Positions 34,840 through 45,344 of a stretch of DNA of 64,000 nucleotides are shown one piece after another. The notes beneath the pieces are model-generated. The model was not told the origin of the DNA. It worked only from the letters and a program-made list of their open reading frames with translations, and did no database searches. Origin of the DNA: Valencia hispanica (Eukaryota; Chordata; Actinopteri; Cyprinodontiformes; Valenciidae); assembly GCA_963556495.2 (NCBI GenBank), contig OY747714.1, positions 47,061,541-47,125,540 on the forward strand. Reading direction: 5' to 3'. Each line of letters begins with the position of its first letter. Position 1 is the stretch's first letter. The translations under genes and the position numbers were made by a program.

Positions 34840-34911
34840 CGTGTAGACTCTGAGTCATGACCTTTGTGAGAAGCTAACCCCGAAACTGCGGAATAATCTG
34901 GACGCAAACAT
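34840..34911 (-). pseudogene. mcub: mcub first coding exon with in-frame TGA
   Basis: Starts MFASRLFRSFGVSFSQRS, a good mitochondrial presequence, then TGA at 34857-34855, then LRVYT and donor gtgagt. The phase (0) fits the next exon, giving LRVYT-CSSV, which resembles LRV..C in mammalian MCUB. The upstream acceptor tttgcccctgcag (14 bases 5' of the ATG) suggests one or more 5'-UTR exons. Assignment of this exon to mcub is inferred. Confidence 0.55.
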
Positions 34912-34924
34912 GATCAGAGGCTTG

Positions 34925-35244
34925 ACCGGCTGCAGGGGCAAAAACACAAAGCTGAGGTCCTCCCTTTGTCAGAAGGACACGTGCTCCAGGCGTGCAAGAA
35001 CTGGTTTTATGGAAGGAGGACTAACTCTTACCTGGCTGCTGCCGAGCCAAGCAGGCGCTGTAATCTTCCACTACGTGTCGATGAGCCTGAGGCAAGCAGA
35101 AACTGGTGTTACAAACAGCGAGAGTAAGATGAGAGAGAGAGAAAAAACAAAAAAATGTCTTACCTGACTCCGGCGTGGGGCTGGAATGTTCCCGTCAACG
35201 CCGGGACGTCCCTCAGGTAGATAAAGACGGGTTTTCTGGCGCTG
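34925..35244 (-). other. Candidate 5' exons upstream of mcub start
   Basis: Two minus-strand segments have good borders: 35244-35164 (acceptor ctcctcctcag, donor gtaaga) and 35095-35041 (acceptor gcttgcctcag, donor gtaaga). With the acceptor at 34926 they could be non-coding 5' exons of mcub, or an alternative mitochondrial presequence. No protein similarity is recognised. Confidence 0.4.
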
Positions 35245-35459
35245 AGGAGGAGGAAGAAAACAGCTTTTAGTAGACGGGGAAAACCCGGGACCTCAAGTCT
35301 TCCTCGTAGAGCAAACAAACTGCATTCAGGGACAGACAGGAGGACATAAGACACAAGCCGAGCGGTTTGAGGGTTAAGAGGAGGTAGCTGCTGCCTGGCT
35401 CAAAGGCTCAGGAATGTGACCGCGGGGAAAAACCCGACACTGGAGTCTGGGGTGCACGG

Positions 35460-36097
35460 CGCCGGACATGAACTAGGTCAGGATTGTTGTTTTATTTTGC
35501 AGTTAAAATGATTCCTCCTTTGTAAAGCAAAGCTGTACAAATCCCTTTATAAATACTGTTTTAAACGACCAGAGCCGACTTTGTCTTTTTATGGCTCTCA
35601 GAGTCCCAAACTGGTTTGTTTCCCCCACCACCACCTCAAAAGCTTCCCGTATACTGCGCATCTTTGTGGTTTCCGTGGCCTCTCCGCTGTCAGCTGGACC
35701 GGAAGCCCTTTTAGGCTCGGCATTCGGATCACCCCCAACTTTTCGCCTTCGGTCTATACTATATATCTTTTTGGCTGTAATAATTAATCGTCCACTTTGT
35801 GTTGAAAAGACCCTGCTTAAAGCTGGACTGGAGACTTCTCTTCGGTGGTCAGAATCTCCCTCCGGTGGGTTTTTGTGCCGGTGGGATCCGGCGTCCAGCT
35901 GTAGACCCGTTGCCCCTGAACCTGCCGGCTATCCGCTATCGATGGATTCTTTCCCCGCTTTTCGACAATGAGCCCCATCTCCTTCATCTTTTGTTGTCCG
36001 GAGACCTCCTGCGGTAGGGGTGATGGCCTTCTCCTTCTCCTTCAGGATGATCTCTTCCTCACTTGCCTTCCCTGCCTGTTGTGTAATCTCCACAATC
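35460..36097. other. Upstream flank of mcub, unassigned
   Basis: GC-richer DNA with a plus-strand frame of 126 codons (35591-35971). It has Pro/Ser-rich composition, no recognised domain and no clear splice partners. Could be promoter flank or an old repeat. Confidence 0.35.
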
Positions 36098-36480
36098 TTT
36101 AACAAGGCAAGGCAAGGCAATTTAATTTGTATAGCAACACTTTCAACAACAAGGTGATTCAAGGTGCTTTACATGATTACAGGGTAAAAATAAAATAGCA
36201 GTAAAACACAGTAAAAGCATTTAAAGTAAAAACAGCAATAAAGCAAGAGGCACACACAGATACATCAAAGCATTACAAAGCATATAATGTAAAAGCAGCA
36301 GTAAAGCCAGAAGAATACACACAAAACATGATACAACAAAGCATGACTCAGAAGCAGCTCTAAACAGATATGTTTTTATTTGTGATTTAAAAGATCTCAG
36401 TGTTTCAGCAGCTTTGCAGTTTTCTGGAAGTTTGTTCCAGATTAGAGGAGCATAGAAACTGAAAGCTGCTTCTCCAAGTT
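36098..36480 (-). mobile_element. L2/Rex-like LINE 3' end
   Basis: Starts (plus view) with aaggcaaggcaaggcaattt and contains acaaggtgattcaaggtgctttacatgatta. This is the inverted form of the 3' end seen at 38460-38532. The inner end holds the fragment that elsewhere reads APLIWNKLP in the sense frame. Confidence 0.8.
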
Positions 36481-37619
36481 ACCATTTCGAAATTTAACTC
36501 CAACGCCATCTGCTGCCTCTCTTAAGCCTCGCTTATCCCATTGCAGCTGCTTTAATCACGTTATGAATCCATATTTAGTGTGTTTTTGTGATATAAACAG
36601 CAGCACCTCTGCTGTCTGCTGGACTGGAGCCCCTGACCACAGCTGGATTTTTCCTCAATATTTTGAGAATTAGTGCCAACAGGGAAAGTGTCTTTTTGCC
36701 AATTCACTTAGCTTCTTTGGACGCAACCAACCCGATCCTTTCTGGTCCCTGAGGAAACCCGTACATTTTAACATTATCATTCTGTTGAGGATGAAGGTTA
36801 AACGAACACGTATCCTACGATGATTTCTCCTCTTCCTCGCCAGGATTTTGCTCCTTATTGCTTCCACATTTACAGGTTATTGATTGGCGGGGTTCTTCCT
36901 GAAGTTCTCCGGTACCTGCTGTCTGATGGCCTGGGAACGTCCGGATCCGCAACTCGTTTTGTTTGGATCAAAAATCCAAAGAGACCATTAAAAACAGTAC
37001 ATCTGATACATTTATGTGTCAGTGTTGTGCATTGTTAAAAGTTTTGCTCTGTACATCTTTTATCACAGACCATCAGCCAACCTACAGTCTCCTACATGAC
37101 GGTTGATCTATTTGTATTATCCATACAAAATCTGGGTTCAAAAACCGAAACATTTTGAATAATGACGTCAGTTTGAACCCCTAATCTTCTGCTCTAAGCC
37201 CAATGTTGGTACCACCGCACTAATAAGCCACTGAACAACTATATGTACACATATTACCGTAATACCGTGGCAACATTAAGGGTACTAACAGCATTACATA
37301 AACACAAATATACTGTATGTAGGTTTAGGACCGTTGTGGTAAAATACGGATAGAAACCCTGGTTATAAAAAATTAAAAAAGTTAAAAAAAGTTCCAAGTG
37401 ACTGGTCATGAAGCTAACAAGATCTGGCAATCAACATTATGGAGCTGTAGCTAAAATCATTATGACGTTTTCACTGCTAGCATAACAGAGTTTGATTAAG
37501 GTTTCCTTCTGCTATGCAACCCTCCAGAGAAAGGACTTTTTTTTTTTTTTCATTGCAGCGCTGCTATTTATACTAGCCGTTTAAAACGTGCAAAAGCGCT
37601 GCAGTCCCACTCGTAAACT
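36481..37619. other. Intergenic DNA, no gene seen
   Basis: Minus-strand frame 36867-36670 (65 codons, basic) and plus-strand frame 36820-37038 (72 codons) lack any recognised motif. Rest is AT-rich. Confidence 0.4.
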
Positions 37620-38532
37620 GTAGGGGTCACTCCAATTGAACAGAAACAAAACAGAAGTAATTACTTTTGGACCTAAAGAGGAACGATCAACAGTCAGCAA
37701 AAAGCTTCAATTAATCCAGCTAGAAACTACTGATCAGGCCTGACATCTAGGTGTAGTAATGGACTCAGACCTGAACCTCCAGGGTCACATAAAGGTCAAT
37801 AACAAGGTCAGCCTTCTATCACCTGAAGAACATTTCTAGGATTAAACGACTGATGTCGCAGCAGGACCAAGAAAAACTCATCCATGCGTTTATCTTTAGT
37901 CGGATTGATTACTGCAACAGCGTCTTCACAGGTCTGCCTAAAAAGCCAGTCAGACAGCTGCAGCTGATCCAGAACGCTGCTGCTCGTGTTCCTCACTAGA
38001 ACCAGGAAAGTAGAGAACATCACCCCAGTTCTAAAGTCCTTACACTGGCTCCCTGTAGCTCAGAGAATAGACTTCTAAATACTTTTACTAGTTTATAAAT
38101 CATTACATGGCTTAGCACCAAAGTATGTTGAAGATCTACTGTTACTATAGCAACCCCCCCCAGACCAATCAGAACACTCAGGTCCTCTAATTCCAGTCTA
38201 CTCAGCATCCCTAGAATCAGAACCAAACATGGAGAAGCAGCTTTCAGTTTCTATGCTCCTCTAATCTGGAACAAACTTCCAGAAAACTGCAAATCTGCTG
38301 AAACACTGAGTTCTTTTAAATCAAAGCTAAAAAAGGGCATCTGTGTAGAGCTGCCTTTGAGTCATGCTTTGATGTGTCATGTTTTGTGTGTGCTTCTTGC
38401 TCTATTGCTGTTTTTACTTTAAATACTTTGTGTTTTACTGCTATTTTTATTTTACCACTTAATCATGTAAAGCGCCTTGAATTACCTTGTTGTTGAAAGT
38501 GTTGCTAAACGAATAAAACTGCCTTGCCTTGA
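37620..38532 (+). mobile_element. L2/Rex-like LINE fragment, RT C-terminus to 3' end
   Basis: With frameshifts and stops the plus strand encodes DYCNSVFTGLPKK, LQLIQNAAARVLTRTRK, LKSLHWLPV, LRSSNSSLLSIPRIRTKHGE and FSFYAPLIWNKLPENCKSA, the signature end of fish non-LTR reverse transcriptases. It ends in gaataaaactgccttgccttg. Dead copy. Confidence 0.88.
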
Positions 38533-41325
38533 TTGGCTCTGGAATAAGAGAAGCTCGTTATCGTTGTACGTCATCAAACCGGCTCTTTGCTGTTTTTACA
38601 ATACTTACGATACTTAAAAGCTTGTGAGCTCGAAGGATGGGGGGGGGGGGGGACACTTCAGACTGTCCCTTTTTTGCAGTCACAGAAAAAGGGGGAAAAA
38701 AGCCAAAACTCACAATTTAATGAATAAAATGAAATCACATTGTGGTAGCAATATCAATATCTAGTCTGTAAATGCAACCAGAGAATAAAAATAATCTCAG
38801 GCTACCCAGTTCGAACTGAAAACATGCCAGTCCAGCAGACAGCAACTCAAATTCCAAACATCTTCTCCCGCGGAAGGGTATCCTAATTTCACTTACTGAA
38901 AAAAACATATCCTACCACTCATCCTGGCCCGGATAAAGAAGGATTGTGTGAATGTATGCTTGGCTGGCCTTGCTTGACCTTTGGAAAGAGCCTTTTCTAT
39001 GTGCTCTAGTGTTAGATGTTTATCCAGACACCGGGGGAGAGTATACACCCAGCAGGGTGGCCTCAGGTCACTTCCGGGCCTTTGTTTTTGATTTGGAAGA
39101 GAAACGGCTCATGAGAAGAAGAAAAACAAACCTCACATTCCCAGTTTAAACAGAGAACCTTCCAGTCCAGCAGTCAGCAGGCATGACCAAAAATGTTTAG
39201 GCTTCAATTTTAAAAATACCAAGTATCCAACTGGGCAAGAAACCGTTGTTACAAGTAAAATATAATCATAAGTACAGGATTTAACTATAATCCACATATA
39301 ATTTTGAATATTTGAGGGGGAAAGAAGCTTTCTGAGTCTGTTAGGCACCGGTTTGAACTCTGTAACCACAAAAGCCACAGCTTGACAGCTAATAGGGAGT
39401 CAAAAATAACGCCTGGGATAAAAGATGGCAATATTCTAACTGAGAAATACCAGAGGTTTGCTCTGTTTAAAAAGATTACTTAAATAAACAGCTGAAATTC
39501 AAATAATATGACTTCTGAGTATATTTTGCAGATATCCATAGTAAATGGATGATTATAAACTATACAATAATAGCATTATATTCAAATATGTTCTGAAAAA
39601 GCAAACACAACTCAACTGTTTATTTTCTACCTGCTATAATACATATAGATATAGAAGGAGAAGTGTTTCAAACACTCCTCTGGTTTCAAAAGCTGTCAGT
39701 GACGAAAGACTAAAGTTAGAGTCATCTAAGCTCGAATGGTAACAGTGAAAACTTTACATGCTGCATTTTTGATACTTTATACATCAATTAGTGTTTTTCA
39801 TCTGGAGATTATGTTTTTATATTGAAATTACAGAGGAAAAACGTAAAATAAAAGTAAAAGGTATGGGTGCGAGCACACAGCCTTGTGGAACTCCATGAAG
39901 AACCCCTGCAGAACGACATCAGCATGATTCCAAGTCTCTGATGAAGAGTCCATCAGCGTCTGAAGATCACTGAAACAAGCCAGCTATCAACGTCAGGACT
40001 GAACTGAACCTCCGCCTAGTTGTTCTGCATTTCAAATGCTAATCAGTCGCAGGTTGAGGTTATGTACGACATGTTTACTGGCAGACGCTCACACACGGAA
40101 GTCAACAGGAAACCAGTGGGGTTTCTGCACTTCCTGTGGAAACGCAATGTACTCTACGCTCCCTGGTTCCTGTACTGTACATCTCCTCTGGTGTGTAACC
40201 ATCAGATGCCAGAAAAATTAGACGTCTCTTTCTTTACTATGGATATCTGCAGACTGCTGTCCTCTGTGTTTGGCACCGACTTCATTCAGACAGAAGATGA
40301 GGGTTTGATCCAATCCAGACGACCACCTGAGCCGCCTTTTACACAAAAACAGGGTGAAAGACTTTAAACCTGGAATCGCTTGGGGAGGAAATGGCCAAAA
40401 CATGCCAAAAAAACAACATTCAACAGCAGTGGAATAATGTTGAATGTTGATATAATGACTAAGAAATTAAATAACAAACGTGTTTCACCTGAAACTAATA
40501 CATTGCTACGATAATCATAAACAATTGTAATGAAGAAAGTCTTACTTGCTTTGTTGTTTACCTTGAATGTCCGCCTACAATATGATTTTATTTTTCTGAT
40601 ATCAGTCTCAGACCTTATAAATGAGTACATCTGGATTAGTTTATTATTTTCAGTTTAAAAACTGATTTACCATATTTACATTATGTAATGTTTATTTTTC
40701 AGGTCACTACTAAAATCACTACACGTTAATAATATTATGCTCATTTATACCATTTTGTTAATTATTTGAAAAGAAAAGAAGCCACGATTAAAAGGTATTT
40801 CCACTCCTTACCAATCAGTGCTTCCCTGACGTCACTTCTTCCGCTGCTATGTTAGCTTCATCGTTCTCCGACCCTCTTTCTTCTATCCATCTCATGATTG
40901 ATTGATTTTTCATGGGGTTCAGTTACATTTTAAGATAACCCTGATTGGTCAACAATGGGTTGAAGTTATCACATTTCTTCTTTACATATTGATTATTAAA
41001 ACCTGTTTTAAATAAAATTCACATAGTGAATTTATTGAAACTTATGGACCAACGAAGCTTAATGAGTTTATTTGACAAAATTATTGACTCTGGCTAGAAA
41101 GTGGAGGGGTAGCAGCCGGTACCATGGTTTTCTGGCTAAAAGCGCCCGCTAACCTCCATTAGCTCCGGTTAGCTCCTTGTTAGCTCAGTTAGCCCACTGG
41201 ACTTCAATTCAGCTCTTCAGAAACCTACGGCTGACATCATGGAGGCTCCGCCCATCTTATGTATACGGTCTATGGCCTCCGGTGAGACTGAGACCTGATT
41301 GGTCTGATCTGCTCACAGGCAGGCG
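38533..41325. other. Intergenic DNA, mostly unassigned
   Basis: G-run at 38640-38652. 39866-39910 (gcgagcacacagccttgtgga) is the inverse of a non-LTR RT PQG motif region; a similar scrap is at 47865-47890. A 115-codon plus frame at 40020-40367 has no recognised domain. 41150-41280 is a low-complexity ttagctcc-type repeat. Confidence 0.4.
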
Positions 41326-42140
41326 TTGAATCTAAATCAACAAAGAGGCATTATGTTCTGCCTGCTTCTGACTCACTGCTGGCACAGAGCTAACAGCTGG
41401 CTGCATCAGCGTGTGTTTGGACTCGTTTGTGTTGCCCATCAAGGAACTTTTCTGGCTTATTCACCCAAAGCCCCTTTCCCACAACACATTCACAGAGCGC
41501 TGTCACGGCCCGATTACAGGTTTATTTTTGTTGAGTGGTGTCAGCAAGCAAAAAAGGAGAAACTATGGAACAGGTTATATGTATCTGGGCACAGTGATCG
41601 ACTTCAGGCTGGTTTTCTAGCAACGTTGTTGAAATGTAAGCGCGAAAGGCCACCAAACGTCGTACTGTCTGAGAAAGCCATCTCGTTTTCAATTCGGAAA
41701 CCCAATGATGACACTGTTCTGAAGCTCCTATCGAGACCGCTGTGTCTTTGTCTCTGGTTTCATGGTTTGGGAATCTTCCCCTGAAGAGGAACTCGCTCTA
41801 TCAGCTGATGAAGTGGGAAAGGAAGCTAACTGGGCGCTGGGGTGACTATATTCCAAACAGTGTCAACGACTACCCAGCTCCACCTCTAGTGATGAGTCAC
41901 ATGCTTTGTTTCGTGACGCCTGGCTCCTTCATTCCCGGTTGCGGCTACAAGGTACGGCGTATAAAAACAAAACGCTTCAGGAAGAGTCTCTTGCTCTCGG
42001 CGTATGATGAGAACTATGGTTGGACCTTTGGTTCATATGGGGGTCTAGTTGAGGTTCTTGCCTGCTATGGGATATATACTGGATGCCTTCCTTCTCTAGT
42101 CAGTGCACAACAAATCTATCCACAGCTATTAACGAAGTAA
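41326..42140 (+). CDS. Uncharacterised ORF pair (152 and 132 codons)
   Basis: Two overlapping plus-strand frames, 41326-41784 and 41742-42140, in different phases. The first contains FVEWCQQAKKEKLWNRLYVS and FSIRKPNDDTVLK; the second KWERKLTGRWGDYIPNSVND and AYDENYGWTFGSYGG. Composition is protein-like rather than low-complexity, and the junction looks like one frame broken by a single indel. I do not recognise the family; a transposon-derived protein or a retrocopy is possible. No introns or promoter are evident. Confidence 0.3.
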
Positions 42141-42249
42141 CCTTGAACCTTGGGCTGGGCAATTAGATCGATTATATCGAATTTTCTATTCGTGAAGATT
42201 GAGTTTTTGGAATATCGAATAAAAAAATTTCACCAATGCACCTCTTGGG

Positions 42250-42765
42250 TAGGCATGGGCCGGTATGAGATTCTGACGGTATGATAACCGTCGGCAAAAA
42301 TATCACGGTTTCACGGTATTATGATTACAGCTCTAAAATGTGTATTTTTAATGTCTGTATGATTTTTTTTTTATGAAAAAACACTTTTTTGTGAGGCAGA
42401 TATGGTAACTAACTAGCATGCTATGATAAATCATCGTTAGCATGCTAGCTACCATATCTGCCTCAATTAAAAAAAGTTACTAAGGACAGAGATGAAGAAA
42501 AGGTAGTTACCATATCTGCCAAGCTAACAAGCTCATTTCACTAATGTCAGACGCTAATACGCTCGTTCATTTCAAGACAGCATTAACTTTACCTTGAATT
42601 TAGCATACAACATAAGGGATCTTTACTTTCTCCCTGGCGAGACGTCACATAAAAATAAAAATGCTTATACCGCAGGGGCGTTATGCCGGAAAATTTTAGT
42701 GGTTTTGAAACCTTGACTTTTTCATACCGCGGTATACCTAGAAACCGGTAACCGGCCCATGCCTA
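42250..42765. mobile_element. hAT MITE with perfect 8-bp target duplication
   Basis: 516 bp, ends TAGGCATGGGCCGGTATGAG and (inward from right) TAGGCATGGGCCGGTTACC. Target duplication ctcttggg at 42242-42249 and 42766-42773 is exact. Internal accgcggtat/atgataaccg palindromes. Non-coding. Confidence 0.93.
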
Positions 42766-42773
42766 CTCTTGGG

Positions 42774-43640
42774 TTTCCATGGTTCAAAGTGATGTCAGCC
42801 CGCCCGAGGCCCTCCATCTTGTATTTATCTGGACTTTGGATTTAGGTCAACTCCTCTCATTTGTAATTTATATGTAGGGGTCCAGTGTGTAATATTTTTA
42901 CTTGTTTACTTTTAAATTATGTGTATCCCGTTCACAAACGTGTCGTCAATATTTCTCACCAATGTCAATTCTAAATATTCCAATTAACATGAAATTTTAC
43001 ATTTTTATATATAGAAACTGTGGTCGACCCTCCATAGTCATGTGGCATCTTGGAATACGGTAGCCGTTTAGGGACATACAAAGTATAATACTCCGCGTTT
43101 TGTGTCCTTAATTGAAAAAAAGCGATCTTGGAGATGTTGTAGCGGTTCTTCTTCTCCCTGTAAAGGTTACATGTGGAGGATGGCGCCGGTTCTCTCGTTA
43201 GGCAGCCTGTCTGGTGTGGGGGATATTCGGCTCCTTCCTCCTGGGTAGCTTTTTATGCTTCCACCACATGTGACACACCTCTGCCTCTCCGTGTCTGTGT
43301 CCTACGTTTCTTTCTCCACTGACGCTGAATCGTCACATGGTATACAGAGTGGGGGAAATAAAATACTACCTTTATATATATTCAAAACGGCAAATAATCA
43401 AATAAATAGCCTCAAATATATACAATAGAATAAACAATACAATATAGTTTGCTTGGAAGGGGGCAAATCGGACTCTAGATACCCAGATCGGATGTCGGAG
43501 AAAGTTATGAGAAACAAATCATAAAACGAGAAAAGAAAATACCATAATAAGTGTGTAAAAGCACAATAATTATTGACAACAAGGTACAAAAAACACAAAC
43601 TACATATATTTTATACGTCAAAAGAACCTTTTGCCACATA
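42774..43640. other. Intergenic DNA, no gene seen
   Basis: AT-rich sequence; short random frames only. Confidence 0.4.
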
Positions 43641-43647
43641 GATTTTC

Positions 43648-44111
43648 TCACAGTGGAACTAACAACTTTGTCGTCACGGTAACGGGTGTAACAGGTGTTG
43701 TTTGGCTAGCGAGTCGTTTATTTTTCGGTTCGTACCAGTTGCCACCATCCACTAAATAAAAACATCTCCACGTCTTTTCAGCAGCCTCTCTTGGCGACAC
43801 ATTTTCACTTCGACCACGCCTCTTCTTCCTTCCCCTACCCGTCTCTTTCCTTGGGCCCGCTTTGGGAAATGGCCTAACGAGTGATGGACTGAACAACTGA
43901 CCTACGATGGAGCTACACCAGGAAGGTCGCTCGATCCCTGGTCTCTCAGTTCTTTATATTTGCGCCAATATCTGTTCAAGGCGACGTGGCAGATTCCTTT
44001 GGATTTTGCCACTGCCCTGACAGATTTTCCTTTCCTAACTTCCTCTGTTGCTCTTTTTAAAACATTGGCATCGACTCCACGATTTGTTTTTCTCACCCAT
44101 TTTCTAGGCAT
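43648..44111 (-). pseudogene. Internally deleted pogo-like transposase
   Basis: The minus-strand frame 44111-43902 begins MPRKWVRKTNRGVDANVLKR and continues KSVRAVAKSKGICHVALNRY, a psq-type helix-turn-helix as in pogo/Tigger and CENP-B-like DNA-binding domains. The adjacent frame 43896-43648 has a basic PRKETGRGRKKRRGRS tract like the C-terminal tails of such transposases. The DDE catalytic core is missing between them. Just outside, 44187-44202 and 44247-44262 form an inverted gtttcaacct pair. Confidence 0.6.
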
Positions 44112-44289
44112 TCTGTGGAATTAATAAAATCACAAAAATGTTCTTAGTTGTATATAAAGGGGATGGTTGTAACACTTTCAAAACACGTGTTTCAACCTAC
44201 TGTCACCCATTGATTAGCTAGCTGTATTAGCCTGGTGCTTTGAAATTAGCAGGTTGAAACACCATTCTTTACTAGAGAAACTACAGTTT

Positions 44290-45340
44290 AACCTGATATA
44301 ACTCATACAACATCATCTACAACGGTAGAGGTACTAAATAAAATCTTATGTTTTTATTTTATTTTTACTTTCTTACCTCAGAATTAGATTTTCTGTTGTA
44401 GCTCCTGGAGAGATTGCCAGACTGACTGGAAAAGCCTGAGGAAACTGAAGATGTCACATGACCCCTATCTTATCCCTGATTCGTGGAATTGGTAGCGTCA
44501 CAACTCTCCCTGTGTTTCAGCTACCCCCGGTCTCCCCTACCACGCAACAGGTTGTAGAAATAAAGCTTTTCGTGTTAGTTAGTCGGCCATCTCTCAGGGG
44601 TTACAGTCTGTGTAATTGTGTAAGAAAGTGTCGCTGTGACACAAACTGAGAAGCGGAACTAACAGCTGCAGAGCTGCAAACCACAGGCTTGACATCATAC
44701 GGCAGATATAAAGATAAATTTAAATTAAAAAAAAGCTGAGAGAGAAATAAGAGCGGCGGGCGGGACTTACTTTGCGCCCAGGGGGCAGAGCTGTTCTCCG
44801 GCCGGGGCCCTGCGTAGGACAGGCCGCCTACCGCTCCGAGGTCCACGCCGCTACGTTTCCACACACCGCATGCTCTCGGGTTCGGCTCTCTAAACTCCAG
44901 AACAGCGCGACTCGATCCTGTCGGCAGCCAAGAAGGCGGTGGAAAAAAGCGCAGCGCTTGAAGGGCCATTGGCAGACGGTTCTTCAAGCTGTCTGTTCCG
45001 GTGTTCTGTCTGTGTGGAGCCCCGGTTCCGCCTACGACGAGTTGCGTTTTCCCCGCCGCCGCCTGCTGCTGCTGCGCGTCTACTCGACGTTTTACGGCGA
45101 CCGCCCAGAGGTCCGGGGTTCGAATCCCGACCCTGGGAGCCTTTCCAATGCCTCTTCTGCTTCCAATACAGGCCGCTATAGTGACAGAAAAACACTTAAA
45201 GAAAAAACAACTTTGTGGTGCATTCAAGGGAACTCGTATATTGGACAATCTTGTTGTCTTAAATAACATCCCCGCCTATTTCCAGGGGGGTTTACTAATA
45301 GTTTCACATAGCCTACTGTATAGGTCATCTTTCTCCATCT
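44290..45340. other. Intergenic DNA with a tRNA-like B-box
   Basis: ggttcgaatcc at about 45117-45127, inside cggggttcgaatcccg, looks like a T-arm and RNA polymerase III B-box. I could not find a matching A-box or acceptor stem, so a SINE or pseudo-tRNA remnant is the most I can say. Overlapping frames on both strands (up to 222 codons, minus) have no domain. Confidence 0.3.
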
Positions 45341-45344
45341 TTCT

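Larger units (their letters stand above)
19671..34911 (-). pseudogene. mcub: Mitochondrial calcium uniporter beta subunit, apparently disrupted
   Basis: MCUB is the dominant-negative paralogue of the inner-membrane Ca2+ channel MCU. Exons on the minus strand: 34911-34840, 27918-27858, 27558-27391, 23697-23593, 23488-23257, 21472-21362 and 19754-19671. Together they give a short Arg/Phe/Ser-rich presequence, the N-terminal domain (RLVLSLPLPAG...TPMLTTVGDLL), DGQRISSSTLMEILLNNDF, coiled coil 1, TM1 ([19 protein letters not shown]) and the C-terminal coiled coil. The residues around TM1 and ISSSTLMEILL favour MCUB over MCU. Lesions: TGA in exon 1 (34857-34855); TAG in exon 4 (23617-23615) with wrong exit phase; a frame change in exon 5 at 23358-23339; and no exon for the WDIMEP motif and TM2 between 23257 and 21472. 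Splice sites of the remaining exons look intact, so decay is recent, or assembly and individual-level errors contribute. Confidence 0.8.

Noticed and set aside
35591..35971. 126-codon plus frame as a gene next to mcub
   Set aside because: No splice partners, start context or similarity seen; kept only as unassigned flank.
44601..45269. 222-codon minus-strand frame
   Set aside because: No recognised domain, overlaps equal-length frames on the other strand, GC-rich chance opening.
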